A DNA stretch of 64,000 bases. It comes from Diphasiastrum complanatum (Eukaryota; Streptophyta; Lycopodiopsida; Lycopodiales; Lycopodiaceae). Under the pieces are notes generated by a model, which saw nothing but the letters and a program-made list of their open reading frames with translations, searched no databases and was not told the origin of the DNA. The position numbers and the translations under genes were made by a program. Shown piece by piece: positions 23,001-36,164 of the stretch (positions within the stretch are counted from its first letter, which is position 1; each line of letters starts with the position of its first letter). The stretch lies in NCBI GenBank assembly GCA_029204225.1, contig CM055107.1:19439815-19503814 (forward strand), in the 5' to 3' direction.

Positions 23001-24823
23001 AATCTTTTCTGGTTAATGAATAAGCTTCAAATCCCCCACTGATGCATCAAATCCAGGGACAAGCTTCTGTCAACTAACAGATCCAATGGAATCCACATAT
23101 CAAATTCCACTTCTAACATCACAATTGACATCCAAAACTGCGGATAACTCAATAGTTACAAAGATATCAGTTACGAATTCAATTGAATGAATTCTACAAA
23201 AAATGACCGAATTTTCGATTTTTTCGAAAAACTCAATTTTTGCTTTATTTTACGTAATTTTGAAAATTATGACAAAAATACTGTTAGTGCAAGAGGCAAT
23301 CAAAATCGAAAAAATAGAAACATTGTCTGATTCCTAATGTTACTAACCCAATGTCAAACTGGCATGCAAAGCACACTACATCAGTCACAAATGTCATTAC
23401 GAAATTTTTTACGTAAACTTCAGTTTTACGAAATTTGTCAGCCATTAGCACTGATTTGTGACCCAACTGTCAGAGCACATGCGTATGACCACTCAAATCG
23501 ATTGTAAATCCATCATGCATGTCAGAATCAATCTGAGAATCAGCATGCAACCAAATGCAAGCACAGTACTGCAAAGTAGGGAAATGACTGGCATGCAATC
23601 AGAACAATTTCAAATTTTGCACACAAAATTGCAAAATTTCAAATGATCATAACTTTGGCTACAGGACACCAAATTGGGTGATGTAAAGCTTAGTACAAAG
23701 GGAGAACAAGTGAACAAGATGCTTGCCACATCAGTCTGCCACCTCAGCTTCACACATGCGAGATCAAAGTGTCTAAAAATCTGTAGTAGGGCACATTTCC
23801 ACAAGACAAAATCATGCAAAAACGAGCAAACACCCATTCTAGCCCAAAATTGATGCTAGCAACAGTGTTAAACAAACAATTAGACTTCCATGAAGCATTC
23901 ATGCTGATCCTAAGATGCAGTATAGACTGAGAACGAAGATTTCTTGATTTGTAGAAGTCAAAATAGCTTCAAACTTGATGGAGATGGTGCATAAGCCACT
24001 GGCCATCAATTTACAAGTCTGATAGCTTGCTGGAAAGGTGAAAAGGAATGCTAATCATGCTGTAAACAATTCCAGAATGATCTCCTTATGGATTTGGAGA
24101 GATCCATCCCCCAAAAATCACCAAAAGTAGTCATTTTTTGAACTTTTTTTACTTCCCACAAGTTCAATTGCTGAAATTCTTGGTTCTAACTTTAGGAAAA
24201 GCTTCAAAAGACTTTGTTCATTCTCTTTACAAGCTCTACATGGTGTTTTACAGCCACCTACTATCCAACGTTATGAAAAAACAAGCAAAAATGATGATCC
24301 GGTTTTTTCATCACAATAAATTTGGAAATTCATGACATACAACTCTTTCTCTAACACATGAAAACCAATTTACAGAATTACAACCATCTAATTGATCTGA
24401 TCCTGCTGGATTTTGGTTTTTACTATCTATTTTGTGCCAAAAGCATGAAAAACCAAACAATTTTGACCAAAACATAGCCTAGAATCATAAATCATTGGAA
24501 AGAACCAACATGCATCATTAATTTCATCATAATTAAACCCTAAAACGAGAGTACACTTGCTGGAAAATTCAGATCTACCAAATATTTGATCTACACAAGA
24601 AAAAGCTCCAAAAAAGCATCACAAATTGGCCTTCAAGGACAATTCTCCATAAAACCACAAAGAATCCCAAGAGTAGTGAATCTTAGCAACATGCAAATTG
24701 AAACCGGGATAGTACACCCACTTGCACCCTTGCTATCCACCTTGGAAGAGAATTCCCATGATCCAATTCGAAATTTCGACGAAAGGTAGCCCTTCTCCAT
24801 GTTCTCCAATCTTCGTAAGCCTT
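20081..24823 (-). other. Non-coding AT-rich internal region of element C (4.7 kb)
   Basis: There is no frame with recognisable protein similarity on either strand, only short open stretches under 80 codons. With the PBS at its right edge on the minus strand, this is best read as the internal domain of a large non-autonomous LTR element (LARD-like). It contains a short telomere-like run (ccctaaaccctaaatcctaaacc, about 22610-22632). Confidence 0.5.
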
Positions 24824-24836
24824 GCTCTGATATCAA
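24824..24836 (-). other. Primer-binding site of element C, tRNA-Met type
   Basis: On the minus strand it reads TTGATATCAGAGC, one substitution from the standard TGGTATCAGAGC core after the first T. It abuts the LTR at its right, so the element is transcribed on the minus strand. Confidence 0.75.
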
Positions 24837-25261
24837 TATAAGGGAAGCTCCCTAAGATCCTGCTTACAAGACAAAACCCAATGGAAAACACACTATGGAG
24901 CAACCACCCAACCAAGTAGAAGCAACCAATCAACTCTAGAAGCTTCACCCCCAAGCCAAGGAATAAGAAGCATGAAGGTAGAGTGAAACTTTGGCAATGA
25001 ATCAATGACCACAATGAGGCGTAGGGCGAGTTTGGCCTCAATATATAGAGCCAAAAGCCACCTGGGCACATTGCCATGCATAGCCCTAAGTTTCCTATAC
25101 ATATATTCACCTAGAATAGAGTCCTAAGCATGGACCAACTATTCATGGAATTGCTATTGATAACTCTACACATGCATACACTGTCTCATACATTTACTGG
25201 AGTACCGTGTATCCAAGACTAGGAGTATACTAAATCCTACTTACTGGCCATGGACATAACA
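24834..25261 (-). mobile_element. 5' LTR of element C (about 428 bp)
   Basis: It is the second copy of the 1982-2501 LTR. It lacks about 85 bp near the middle (jump at ctcatacatttactgg). Its outer end is cataaca (tataaca in the other copy) and its inner end is degraded (tatattg where the other copy has tataaca). It is followed on the minus strand by the PBS. Confidence 0.8.
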
Positions 25262-25274
25262 CATGTCTTCCTCC

Positions 25275-26017
<743 letters not shown>

Positions 26018-26301
26018 ATAGGTTCTGAAAGAGGATCATGATATTTTATCATGGATATTTTGCAAAACATCTTATCCTCGGATTATCAAAGAGCATATGG
26101 ATGGTGTGCGACTCAATGTACCTAAAAAAGGAGATTTCAATGTGGAGTGGCATTTGGCAGGTGATTTCAAAACTTTGTAATGCATGTATAATGTTTCTCA
26201 TGGAGCGACATCTAAGCATCCATGTATGTACTGCATGAAACTGGCAAAAGATGTTACAAGAAGTACATGTTTAACAAGAGGAAATTTTGATCTAAACTAG
26301 A
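26018..26301 (+). pseudogene. Transposase-like fragment with the motif HLAGDFKTL...GATSKHPCMYC
   Basis: One plus frame reads VLKEDHDILSWIFC, then VEWHLAGDFKTL, a TAA, and CMYNVSHGATSKHPCMYC, ending in TAG. A Gly-Asp-x-Lys segment followed about 15-25 residues later by Gly-Ala-x-Ser-x-x-x-Pro-Cys-x-x-Cys is a pattern I associate with RNase H-like proteins of DNA transposon origin in many eukaryotes. The exact family cannot be named without a search. The internal stop makes it a relic. Confidence 0.4.
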
Positions 26302-26359
26302 AACATGTATTGCCTATTCCATTGAAAAATGTACAGATTTGTACGGACAGGCAAGGTGG

Positions 26360-26588
26360 GTGCTACTCTCTATATATACCCCCTCCTGTGTCCATTTGAA
26401 TCATTGAGAGTCTGCGGCCGTTATGCTGTCGGATTGGTAAGCACTTCCTATCATAGAGATTTGCTATACTCAGTGCTCGGGGGCTAGATCGGACGGTCTA
26501 GGATTGGTTGGGTCGGTTTCATCCACTGCACTCCCTTATTGTGTTCTCGGCGCTCATTCCTGATTGGAGGTCTTGAGGGACGTCTTAT
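26360..26588 (+). mobile_element. Element D: 3' end of a gypsy 5' LTR
   Basis: A TATA region (ctctctatatatacccc, about 26371) lies about 220 bp before a tRNA-Met PBS (26589), the geometry of an LTR's R-U5 end. The LTR start was not found and no partner LTR was recognised. Confidence 0.5.
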
Positions 26589-26601
26589 TGGTATCAAAGC
26601 A
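26589..26601 (+). other. Primer-binding site of element D
   Basis: TGGTATCAAAGCA is a variant of the tRNA-Met PBS. The same variant appears on the minus strand at 33359-33371. Confidence 0.75.
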
Positions 26602-27496
26602 GCCAATCGAAGTTTGTGAGCAGCTCGGTGTGGACCAGCTTTTGGTGGAATTGTGTCAACGGAAATCCATGAAAATTCGGTAAATCGGTGGTCTTCCAAG
26701 TAGGTGTTCTGCCTTATTTTGGTTGAACCTATTTGATTAGATTTTTGGGATTGTTTGCATGATTTCGGTACTGGTTTGGGGACATGAAGTGATGGTTTCT
26801 ATTTATTGTATTCCATGTAATTTCAGAATTTTATCCCGGAGTGGGATGTAAAGGGAATTACTGTGATTTAATTTTCAGAATATGCATACTGTGAATTCTG
26901 AAAGTTTCTATGTCAATCAAGAAACCTAGAGATGTGTAGCAAAGAATGGGGGGAACTATTGGTAATTTCATGTCACGATTATGCCTTGTGAATCCGGTCT
27001 TCCTGTAATAAGTAAAGTTCCGAGCAGATTTTGCTAGTATGTTGCATGCATATGTAAGTCTGGGATTTTTGAAACCTGCATGCATAGTAATCTATGTTCT
27101 GATAGAATATAGACAAAACTTTACAAGTTAATGGAAGAAAAAAGCCTTTGCTGGGCTGTATTGTGATTGTCAGTAGAATGGCTGCTGAGAACAAGCCGTA
27201 GGGTTAAAAAACCAGCCATTGAATCCTGCAAAAATGGGGCTGATCTATTGGGTGTTGAAGTCGATGGAGTCACAACATCATTTCCCTAAATCTCAGAGTA
27301 GATTCTAGGTGTTCTTAACCTGCATAGTTTTGAAGTAAACTGTGAACCTTTCAAAGAATGGATGAAGACAAGTATTCCCTGTTGGTTGGTCGTTGTCCAC
27401 CTTATTGAAGACCTGTGGGGGGATGGAGAGCATCCAGATGATTCCACAGGCGTGGGATAGGAGGGCGATCTCTTTCTTGTAGCCTCCCGGAGAGAG

Positions 27497-27527
<31 letters not shown>

Positions 27528-27926
27528 GTAGCCGCGATGGAGGCGCTACTCGGATGGTTGGCCTCGGGCGACTGGAAAGAGGAGAGGGCCTAACCCTCGA
27601 GTGAGGAAGAGGAAGAAGGGGGGGCGGGGGGGCGACTGGAAAGAGGAGAGGGCCTAACCCTCGAGTGAGGAAGAGGAAGAAGGGGGGGGGGCACTTAATG
27701 CATAATGTGTTTTTTTTGGGTGTTTACTAAGAAAAATTTATGCATGGATCGGAGAAACCCTAAGTTGAACCACTACAGGAAAATTTGTGTTTTTTTTTTT
27801 TGGTTATTCTTGAAAGTATTGCATGGTTAACTACCTAACTTTTGGGTTGGTTTGGACAACTATTTTTTTCTATGGAGTTTCGGACGGTTTTCACATTTCT
27901 AATGAAATTATGTGTTGTGTTGGCAG
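26602..27926 (+). other. Element D leader
   Basis: Non-coding region between PBS and gag. It includes (CT)n (about 27497-27523) and a G-rich tandem duplication (separate entry). Confidence 0.5.
27569..27695. repeat. Tandem duplication, about 63 bp x 2
   Basis: gcgactggaaagaggagagg...ctcgagtgaggaagaggaag with a poly-G end occurs twice in a row, ending in ggggggcgggg and gggggggggg. Confidence 0.93.
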
Positions 27927-27929
27927 TTA

Positions 27930-28555
27930 TGGCCGACATGGAACAAGAATTATTCGGTGAAGGAATTCCATCACCGGTACGAAGTGTGGGAAGCCCGGAC
28001 AATGGTCCGCAATCTATTCTAGATGTGATAGGCAAAGCACTACTATAAATCCACCAGAGTAACAAGCAGCGGGACAAGCAAATCAAATTTCTTTTGTCTA
28101 AGCATGATGCGACACCTTCTTCACACTTAGATTTTCAGCCGGAGGTTTTTTCTGGAGACAAGAAATTTAAGCAGCTGGCAGCAGTGGAGTCTTGGATTAA
28201 TAGGTTGAATAACTATTTTGGTTTGCATGGAGTACCTGAGGAAAAGCGAATTTCTTCGTTACTGATTTTTTTGGAAGGAAAAGCCATATCGTGGTGGCGA
28301 GATCTCGATCCTAAGCCAGTCACTTGGGATGCTTTTCAGGATGTATTCTTGAAAGCATTCATGACTGTAGATGAAAGAGACTCGTATCGGCATTTTGTAG
28401 AGCTTAAGATGGGGTCGCGTGACTTGGACACTTATGTCCAAGAGTTCATGGATCTTCTTACTAAAGTGCCGCATTTTCCAAAAAAGTACGCTGAGTGGCA
28501 GTTTGTGAATGGATTGCCAGTGGATTTTCAGAATGAATGCAAGCGCAATTCATGA
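27930..28555 (+). pseudogene. Element D gag
   Basis: The frame starts MADMEQELFGEGIPS (about 27930), meets a TAA near 28046 and continues in frame as SKHDATPSSHLDFQPEVFSG (28094) through a clear retrotransposon gag core: WINRLNNYFGLHGVPEEKR, AISWWRDLDPKPVTWDAFQDVFLKAF, FVELKMGSRDLDTYVQEF, EWQFVNGLP. It breaks at 28555, where RT sequence follows after an internal deletion. No zinc knuckle remains. Confidence 0.88.
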
Positions 28556-28765
28556 TATACTCATCTATAGTACAACACTCAAAGAGCATAAGAAGCATCT
28601 TAGGACTGTCTTGAGGATTTTGAGACAGGAGAAGTTTATGCTAAAGAGTCGAAGTGTGAATTCTTTAAGATGGAACTGTTATATTTGGGTCATGTCATAT
28701 CCTGGAAGGGAATTATGATTGATAGGAAAAAGATTAAGACGGTTCTGGATTGGCCAACGAACAAT
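28550..28765 (+). pseudogene. Element D RT palm/thumb fragment
   Basis: Directly after gag, IHDILIYSTTLKEHKKHLRTV (first catalytic Asp replaced by His), FFKMELLYLGHVISWKGI and KIKTVLDWP can be read with frame changes. This is the segment of gypsy RT from the YxDD motif onward. It is cut at about 28765, where minus-strand gag sequence begins. Confidence 0.85.
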
Positions 28766-28803
28766 TTGATGGTCATTCGTTCAGTAATATTCTCATCAAC
28801 ACA

Positions 28804-29196
28804 TTATACCTTGAGACGTTTAAAATGTTCAATGTAACTTCTTACAGACTCTTCGCGATACATCTTGATATGTGTGATTTGGATGAATGGGCTTTGAGTC
28901 AGTTTAGAAGGTTTGAAACGCTTGATAAGAGCGTCTTTGAGGGTATTCCAAGAAACAAGATCAGGAGCTTCTAGGTTGAGATACCACTCTTTGGCGGTTC
29001 CATAGAGCACCATAGGAAATAGTCTGAGCTTTTCAGTTTCAAAGGTGTCTCCATAGAAGCGATATGCATTATCAAAGTCTTCAAGAAATCTAATTGGGTT
29101 AGATTCTCCATCGTACTTTGGTGCAGCAATGCGTGGGATTCTGCGTTCTAGGTGTGGAGATGCAAGATTAGAAGATTCAGCACAATCTCTTGACAT
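28804..29196 (-). pseudogene. Minus-strand gypsy gag fragment
   Basis: An open frame of 130 codons with the gag core RIPRIAAPKYDGESNP, AKEWYLNLEAPDLVSWNTLKDA and IKRFKPSKLTQSPFIQITHIKM. It resembles the element A gag segment at 9088-9415 residue by residue (PKYDG, KEWY/QEWF, RFKP, QSPF/ESPF), so it is the same lineage. Its 3' continuation is lost at the junction with element D. Confidence 0.85.
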
Positions 29197-29446
29197 GATG
29201 CAGAACGAGGAACAAAATAACAGTACTAATGATCAGTACAGTACTGTACTTGGCCACAAAGGTCAGAAAGGTGGTTTACTTGCAAGATAGTGAATTTGGA
29301 CAAGAATCTATACTTTTCTGGAGTAACAAAATTCGCAAACAAGAGTAGAACTTGCAAACATGCTATTGAATCAGAATACAGTACTCGCGAATTCTGACAT
29401 GAAATTTTCACTGACAAAATATGGATTTTTAAATTTTTTTTGGATT

Positions 29447-30015
29447 TTTTTGTAAAGGACAGAATTCGTAGAGGATGTATAGAAATCATTCAAACTGTGG
29501 GCGATTTCCTGGTATGGTCGGCGAATTCTGATACTGAGATTATCTTTTTATTATTTTTTTGAATTTTAATTATTTTTTTTTTCCTTTTTTTTTAGCATTC
29601 ATTAGAAATCGTGCACATTGTGGACGATTTCGTGGTATGGTCCACGATTTCTAATAGAGAGTTTTCACTAACAAAATGTGAATTTTTTAATTTTTTTAGA
29701 TTTTTTGTAAAGGACAGAATTCGTAGAGGATGTATAAAGATCGTTCAGACTGTGAGCAATTTTGTGGTATGGTCGGCAAATTCTGATACTAAGATTTTTT
29801 TTTTTTTTTTTTTAGAATTCGCCAAAAATCGTGCACATTGTGGACGATTTCATGGTATGGTTGACGAATTCTGATAAGGAGTTTTCACATACAATATATT
29901 GATTTTTTAATTAATTTATTTATTTTTGTACAGGACAAAATTCGTAGGAATGTATAGAAATCGTTCAGAATGTGGGCGAATTTGTGGTATGGTTGACGAA
30001 TTCTGATATAGAAGT
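29447..30015. repeat. Tandem repeat, about 120-bp unit, five degenerate copies
   Basis: Each unit contains an attcgtagaggatgtat-like or aaaatcgtgcacattgtgg-like start, the block gtgg(a/g)cgatttcgtggtatggt and the end cgaattctgatan. Copies lie near 29462, 29597, 29715, 29814 and 29938. Alternate copies are most alike (about 240-bp higher-order period). T-rich spacers separate them. It lies in the leader of the minus-strand gag relic. Confidence 0.85.
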
Positions 30016-30528
30016 TTTTCTGACAGATAAGGATAATAGTGGAAAAAGTGATTTTCTAACAGAAAACAAAAACTAAATCTCTGAGATAGAATTCGCGGAG
30101 CTGCCGGACTAATCTTTCATAAATCTAGCCTCAGTAAAGCCGGCAAATTTTGACCCAAAGATTTGGGTGAAAAACAAATGATTTTGACAATAAAACAGTG
30201 GGTTTTCGGAAATTCTGAGCAAGGTCAAAAATCGCAGAGGTGGTAGGATGAAAGATGATGTTCTGTTATGGCTGCGAACAGCCGGACGAATTCTGATATA
30301 CCTGATTGGTCAAAAAAAATGTCACTTGGGTCACTTCTTTCAAAGAAAATGCCCAAGTTGACACTTTTGTTACTTCCCCCCGACTTGATAGGTTGCTCAG
30401 CAGCTCGTGTAGGACCTGGAGAGAAGTCTTGTGCTGTAGTGTGAAGGAAAATAGCAGGCAAGCATACACACAAGCACGTTAGTAAAAAAAAAAACAAGTA
30501 AGCTATGTAGAAGAAAAAACCTAGAAAG

Positions 30529-30543
30529 CGGCAACGATGCCAA
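30529..30543 (-). other. Primer-binding-site-like sequence, tRNA-Asp type (minus)
   Basis: On the minus strand TTGGCATCGTTGCCG resembles TTGGCGCCGTTGCCG, the Tat/Athila PBS. It sits about 1.3 kb upstream of the minus gag fragment, as in element A. Confidence 0.6.
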
Positions 30544-31640
30544 TGTGGAAGTATTTCTACTTTTTGCGGTGGCTAGGTCTAATGAGGGGTTCGTGCATAG
30601 TATAGTGGTAGACCGGTCATCCACCTTCTAAGTTCTACAAAGCTTAACAACTGTGAAATAAAAACATAAATGAAAAGAGAGCACGAAGGCTTCCCAACTG
30701 GTGCTCGGAATAGAAACTAATCAAGGTGTGGCTAAGGCGGTACCCAACTAGCCACTACTTGGAAAGTAATTAAACTTGCTACGGCTTCCCAACTAGCAAT
30801 CCGTAAGACTAATACTAACTCCCAAAGGGAAATGAAATAATTATTTGCGGCTAACTAAATAATTAACAAATAAAGCATTGCACAATAATCCAATGAAAGG
30901 AGGCAAGAGGAGGCCCAAGCACCTTCCCTCAAGCTATGCACCTTCCAATGAGAACACAAGTGAAAATAGCAAGATAATCTCAAAAGATATAGCAATTTAG
31001 CATAATCTCAAAAGTGTTATTTTACAAGGGAAATGCCTCTCTTCTTATAGCAAGAAGGGCCTTCCATAAGCTTCTACTTATGGGATTAATTTCTAAAACT
31101 TGCAATTCTAAGGCTTCTAAACTTCTCAACTTCTAACTTAGAAAGCCTGAGACTCTAAACTTAAAACTCAAGATAACTTAGAATCTTTTATTTTCTAAGC
31201 TTAAGTTTCTAAGTTTAAGTTCTCTAAGTTAAGTTTTCTAACTTAGAAGTTTAGAATTTAATAAGTTTATACCCATGGACTTATAACACACATGCCATGG
31301 TAGGAGTTTATTAACAAGTACTCACATGTGGACTTACAATACACATGCCAAGATGTTTTTATTTGACTTTGATTTAACTTTGTTGCTAACAAGAATCATA
31401 GTCAAATGAGATGTAAAGACTGTATAAATACAGAATACAAAGTTTTCACTCTTCATCATCAGATTTTGTATCTCCTTTAATGGCTGTATTGTCATGAAGA
31501 AATTCTCTGCTTGAGTATGCATCTAATAGATGTGCATTATCCTTGTTTCTACTAAGTTCAATATATGTAGAGTACAATGAATAATGAGAGTTCCTTAAAG
31601 GAATATTCTAATAAGTAAAACCTAGAATGTTCAAAACATA
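30544..31640 (-). mobile_element. Putative LTR region of a minus-strand Tat-type relic
   Basis: It lies between the PBS-like site and the end of the minus protease fragment. Its inner end reads ...cttccaca on the minus strand (CA end). A length near 1.1 kb would match element A's LTR. The outer boundary and a second copy were not found, so this rests on position. The segment 31090-31260 is rich in TCTAAGTT and AACTTAGA. Confidence 0.4.
31090..31262. repeat. Fold-back low-complexity segment (TCTAAGTT/AACTTAGA)
   Basis: Copies of ttctaacttagaa, aacttagaatc, aagtttctaagttt and ttctaacttagaagttta alternate in both orientations, so the transcript could form long imperfect hairpins. Confidence 0.6.
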
Positions 31641-31644
31641 AGAT

Positions 31645-33335
31645 CACAGGTATGATCCGTTGTTGATGAATCATCATCCCCTCTTTGGACTACTGGCTTG
31701 ATAGTCCAAGTGATTGGAACTACTTTGACTGCACGCTCACGATTCTCAAAAGTAATTTTGCCGGTGCCCTAGTTATTAATTACTTGCACAACTTGTAACC
31801 ATGGACGTCCCAATAAAACTCGATATACATTTGGTGCGTCAGGTAAGTCCATTACTACAAAAGTAATGACAAACTATACTCCAGCTATTTTGACAGGTAT
31901 ATCTTCAACCATTCCTCTAGGATGTACTGTCATTTGATCGGCTAGCTTAATGGCAAAAGTGGCAGACTTCAGCTTGGTAAGTCCCCATTTTGCACATAGC
32001 TTGGTTGAAATCAAATTAACTCCTGAACCTCCATCAATCACGGCTGCTTCTTTACTAAACTGTCTATGTTGTATCGACAGGGTGATGTTTTTCTGCTCAC
32101 TTTTCCAAACTGATCCTACATCGAGTACTTCATTCAATTCTTCAAATCCGACACAAAAAACTGGTTTCTGACGGACTGGTGGTTCCATCTGAGTCAACCT
32201 TTCTACTAATACTTCTTTTGCTTTCGGCTCCAGCTTAAGTAATCTCCTTGTGTAATATACATCTTGCTAGATAGCATTTTCATGATCATTTCTATTTGTG
32301 GTGCTTTTGGTTCCATCATCTTGAAAGGTCTTCATGATGGTGCAACTATGTATTAACATCTGTTTTTGGATTTGTTTGTGGCATAGATGGAGAAGGGACT
32401 TCGGCTGCTACTTTAGTGGCTTCTAGGGCTTCTTCTTCTTGCAACTATTTAATCCATTGTCTCATATCCTAGTATCTCTTCTTTTCTGCTTTGAGGTTCG
32501 AATACATGCCTGATGCGGTAGGTATACCTGTAGCTGGTGTAGATTTTGGATCAACTAGAACTCCTTTCTGTTTTTGAGCTCTAGTAAGAACCATCAAAGG
32601 TACAGTTGGTTCAGATTGAACTACTGGTCTTTTCTTGATTGTAATCATGTTCACTGGAGCAGTAACCGGAGGTGGTTTGCGTCTTGCAGGACAATCTTTA
32701 TAACAGTGTCCATAACCATGGTCTTACAAAATAGTACAAACTTTTCTTTGTTTGGACATTCAACAACTCTGTGATTCTCTCCGCATGCAAAACATCCAAG
32801 TCGCACTCTGGCCCATTGTCTAGCTGCTTGTTGTTGCGCGACAACATAGATAACATACTGCTCTGAAGTACCACTCTCATGATCATTGCTATAGTTCCAT
32901 GACTCATTACTATAATAGGGTTCTAGTTCCATTAGATTTGCAGGTGGAGAACTCTGTCCCGTTGGAGCTGGCAGAGCTAGTCGTTCTGGAAATCCAAGGG
33001 CAAAGTTGTGAGACTGAGCTTCAGGTCCCTTTGCGTAAGTCGGTTTTTGATACTAAAGCTTAGCATACCTTTGCTGGATAATCCGAGGATTAAACAAGCA
33101 AAATGTTGTTTCATGTCCCGTAGAGTTACACAGATGACAAATACTATCTGACATTCATTTTTTTAGCGACGGACATTCGTTGATGGTGTGATTTCCCACA
33201 CAAATTGAACACCAGACATTTTTTAGACTAGGAAAAGTCTTAACAATCTATTCAGTTGCTTTGCTACGCTTAGCTTGATGAAGGTCTTCAAGGTATTTCA
33301 GTTTTTTGTCACGAATTTGCAGCTCTCTGTTCTTG
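31645..33335 (-). pseudogene. Minus-strand gypsy gag C-terminus (multiple zinc knuckles) and protease
   Basis: Reading down from 33335: a charged segment (KLKYLEDLHQAKRSK), then knuckles CSICVGNHTINEC and CHLCNSTGHETTFC, later CFACGENHRVVEC (about 32800), and a fourth damaged by a frameshift near 32715 (CKT...GHCYKDC). Then LMVLTRAQKQ, also seen in element A gag. Protease follows (32197-31874) with active site AVIDGGSGVNLIS and flap ADQMTVHPRGM, then YRVLLGRPWLQVV and KITFENRERAV. Several stops interrupt it. The gag core upstream of the knuckles is missing, and RT to integrase are missing beyond 31645. Confidence 0.85.
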
Positions 33336-33358
33336 TCCGGTGATTATAGCCACCAAGG

Positions 33359-33371
33359 GCTTTGATACCAA
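33359..33371 (-). other. Primer-binding site, tRNA-Met variant (minus)
   Basis: On the minus strand TTGGTATCAAAGC lies just upstream of the zinc-knuckle gag relic, so an LTR would be expected at 33372 and above. None with a partner was recognised. The leader is nearly absent, which suggests a deletion. Confidence 0.6.
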
Positions 33372-33393
33372 GTTGACAAAATGATTTGAAAGC

Positions 33394-33453
33394 GATATAA
33401 TCAATCACCACAGCACACCATCATATAATCAATCACCACAACACACCATCAAG
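33394..33453. repeat. 30-bp direct repeat x 2
   Basis: atataatcaatcaccacagc and a following acaccatc occur twice back to back with one difference (cagc and caac). Confidence 0.9.
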
Positions 33454-33595
33454 TGCTTCAAGACAAGACCTCATATAATTGCTCTCACACAAACTATATA
33501 TTCACAATCATTGCATAAGTTCAAAGAAAGGTTGCTTAAAACCTCAATAGCGGCTTGTAAAATAAACGGCACGATGATTCTAGAGTTAAGCACAC

Positions 33596-33886
33596 GTGTT
33601 ACCGTCGAACTTGGAAGGTAGCAGTAAAACAACTTACGTGTTGATTATTGTTATCTTAACTGGAGCTATAGAGAATGATAATGTTTTGAAGTTGCAGATG
33701 GATAGTACTACAAATCAGAAACAACATTGTTGTTTTGGAAGACAATGTGTTGGTTGTCATCAGGTAGTGGGTGTGGAACAAATTGATTCAACTAAAAAGC
33801 TGGATGTTGATGCTTCTATCTCAGAAGAGGCGATGAGCTTCTTTGGAAGCAGCCTTGTTAATGTTGATATTGATGAGCTTGTTTGA
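33596..33886 (+). other. Open frame of 96 codons, unknown
   Basis: The frame contains QHCCFGRQCVGCHQVVGVEQ and ends EEAMSFFGSSLVNVDIDELV. No family recognised, no splice or promoter evidence, and it lies in repeat-rich DNA. It may be an exon relic or chance. Confidence 0.2.
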
Positions 33887-34230
33887 GAGTGGCCAGAGGC
33901 ATGAAAATGTCTTGGCTACTGTCACATAGATTTTTTTGTAACAAATAATGTTGGCCAACAATTTGGATACTTTGATAATTGTAATGGTAATATTAGATAT
34001 GCTCTAGAGTTCCAATACATGCTTTTTGAGAAGTAGCAACCTAATAGATTAGAACAATAGTAAAAACTTGTATGCAGGGCTTTTTTGTAGTGGCATCTAC
34101 TATTGATCAAACTTTTAGCTAATCAGACTTTTATCAAATTGTAATCATGTTATCAATTTTCAAAACTGCCATCTTGGAGATTTATATGATCTTGTTGCTG
34201 ATTTTTTTTTGTCAATGTTGTGCATTGTGC

Positions 34231-36164
<1,934 letters not shown>

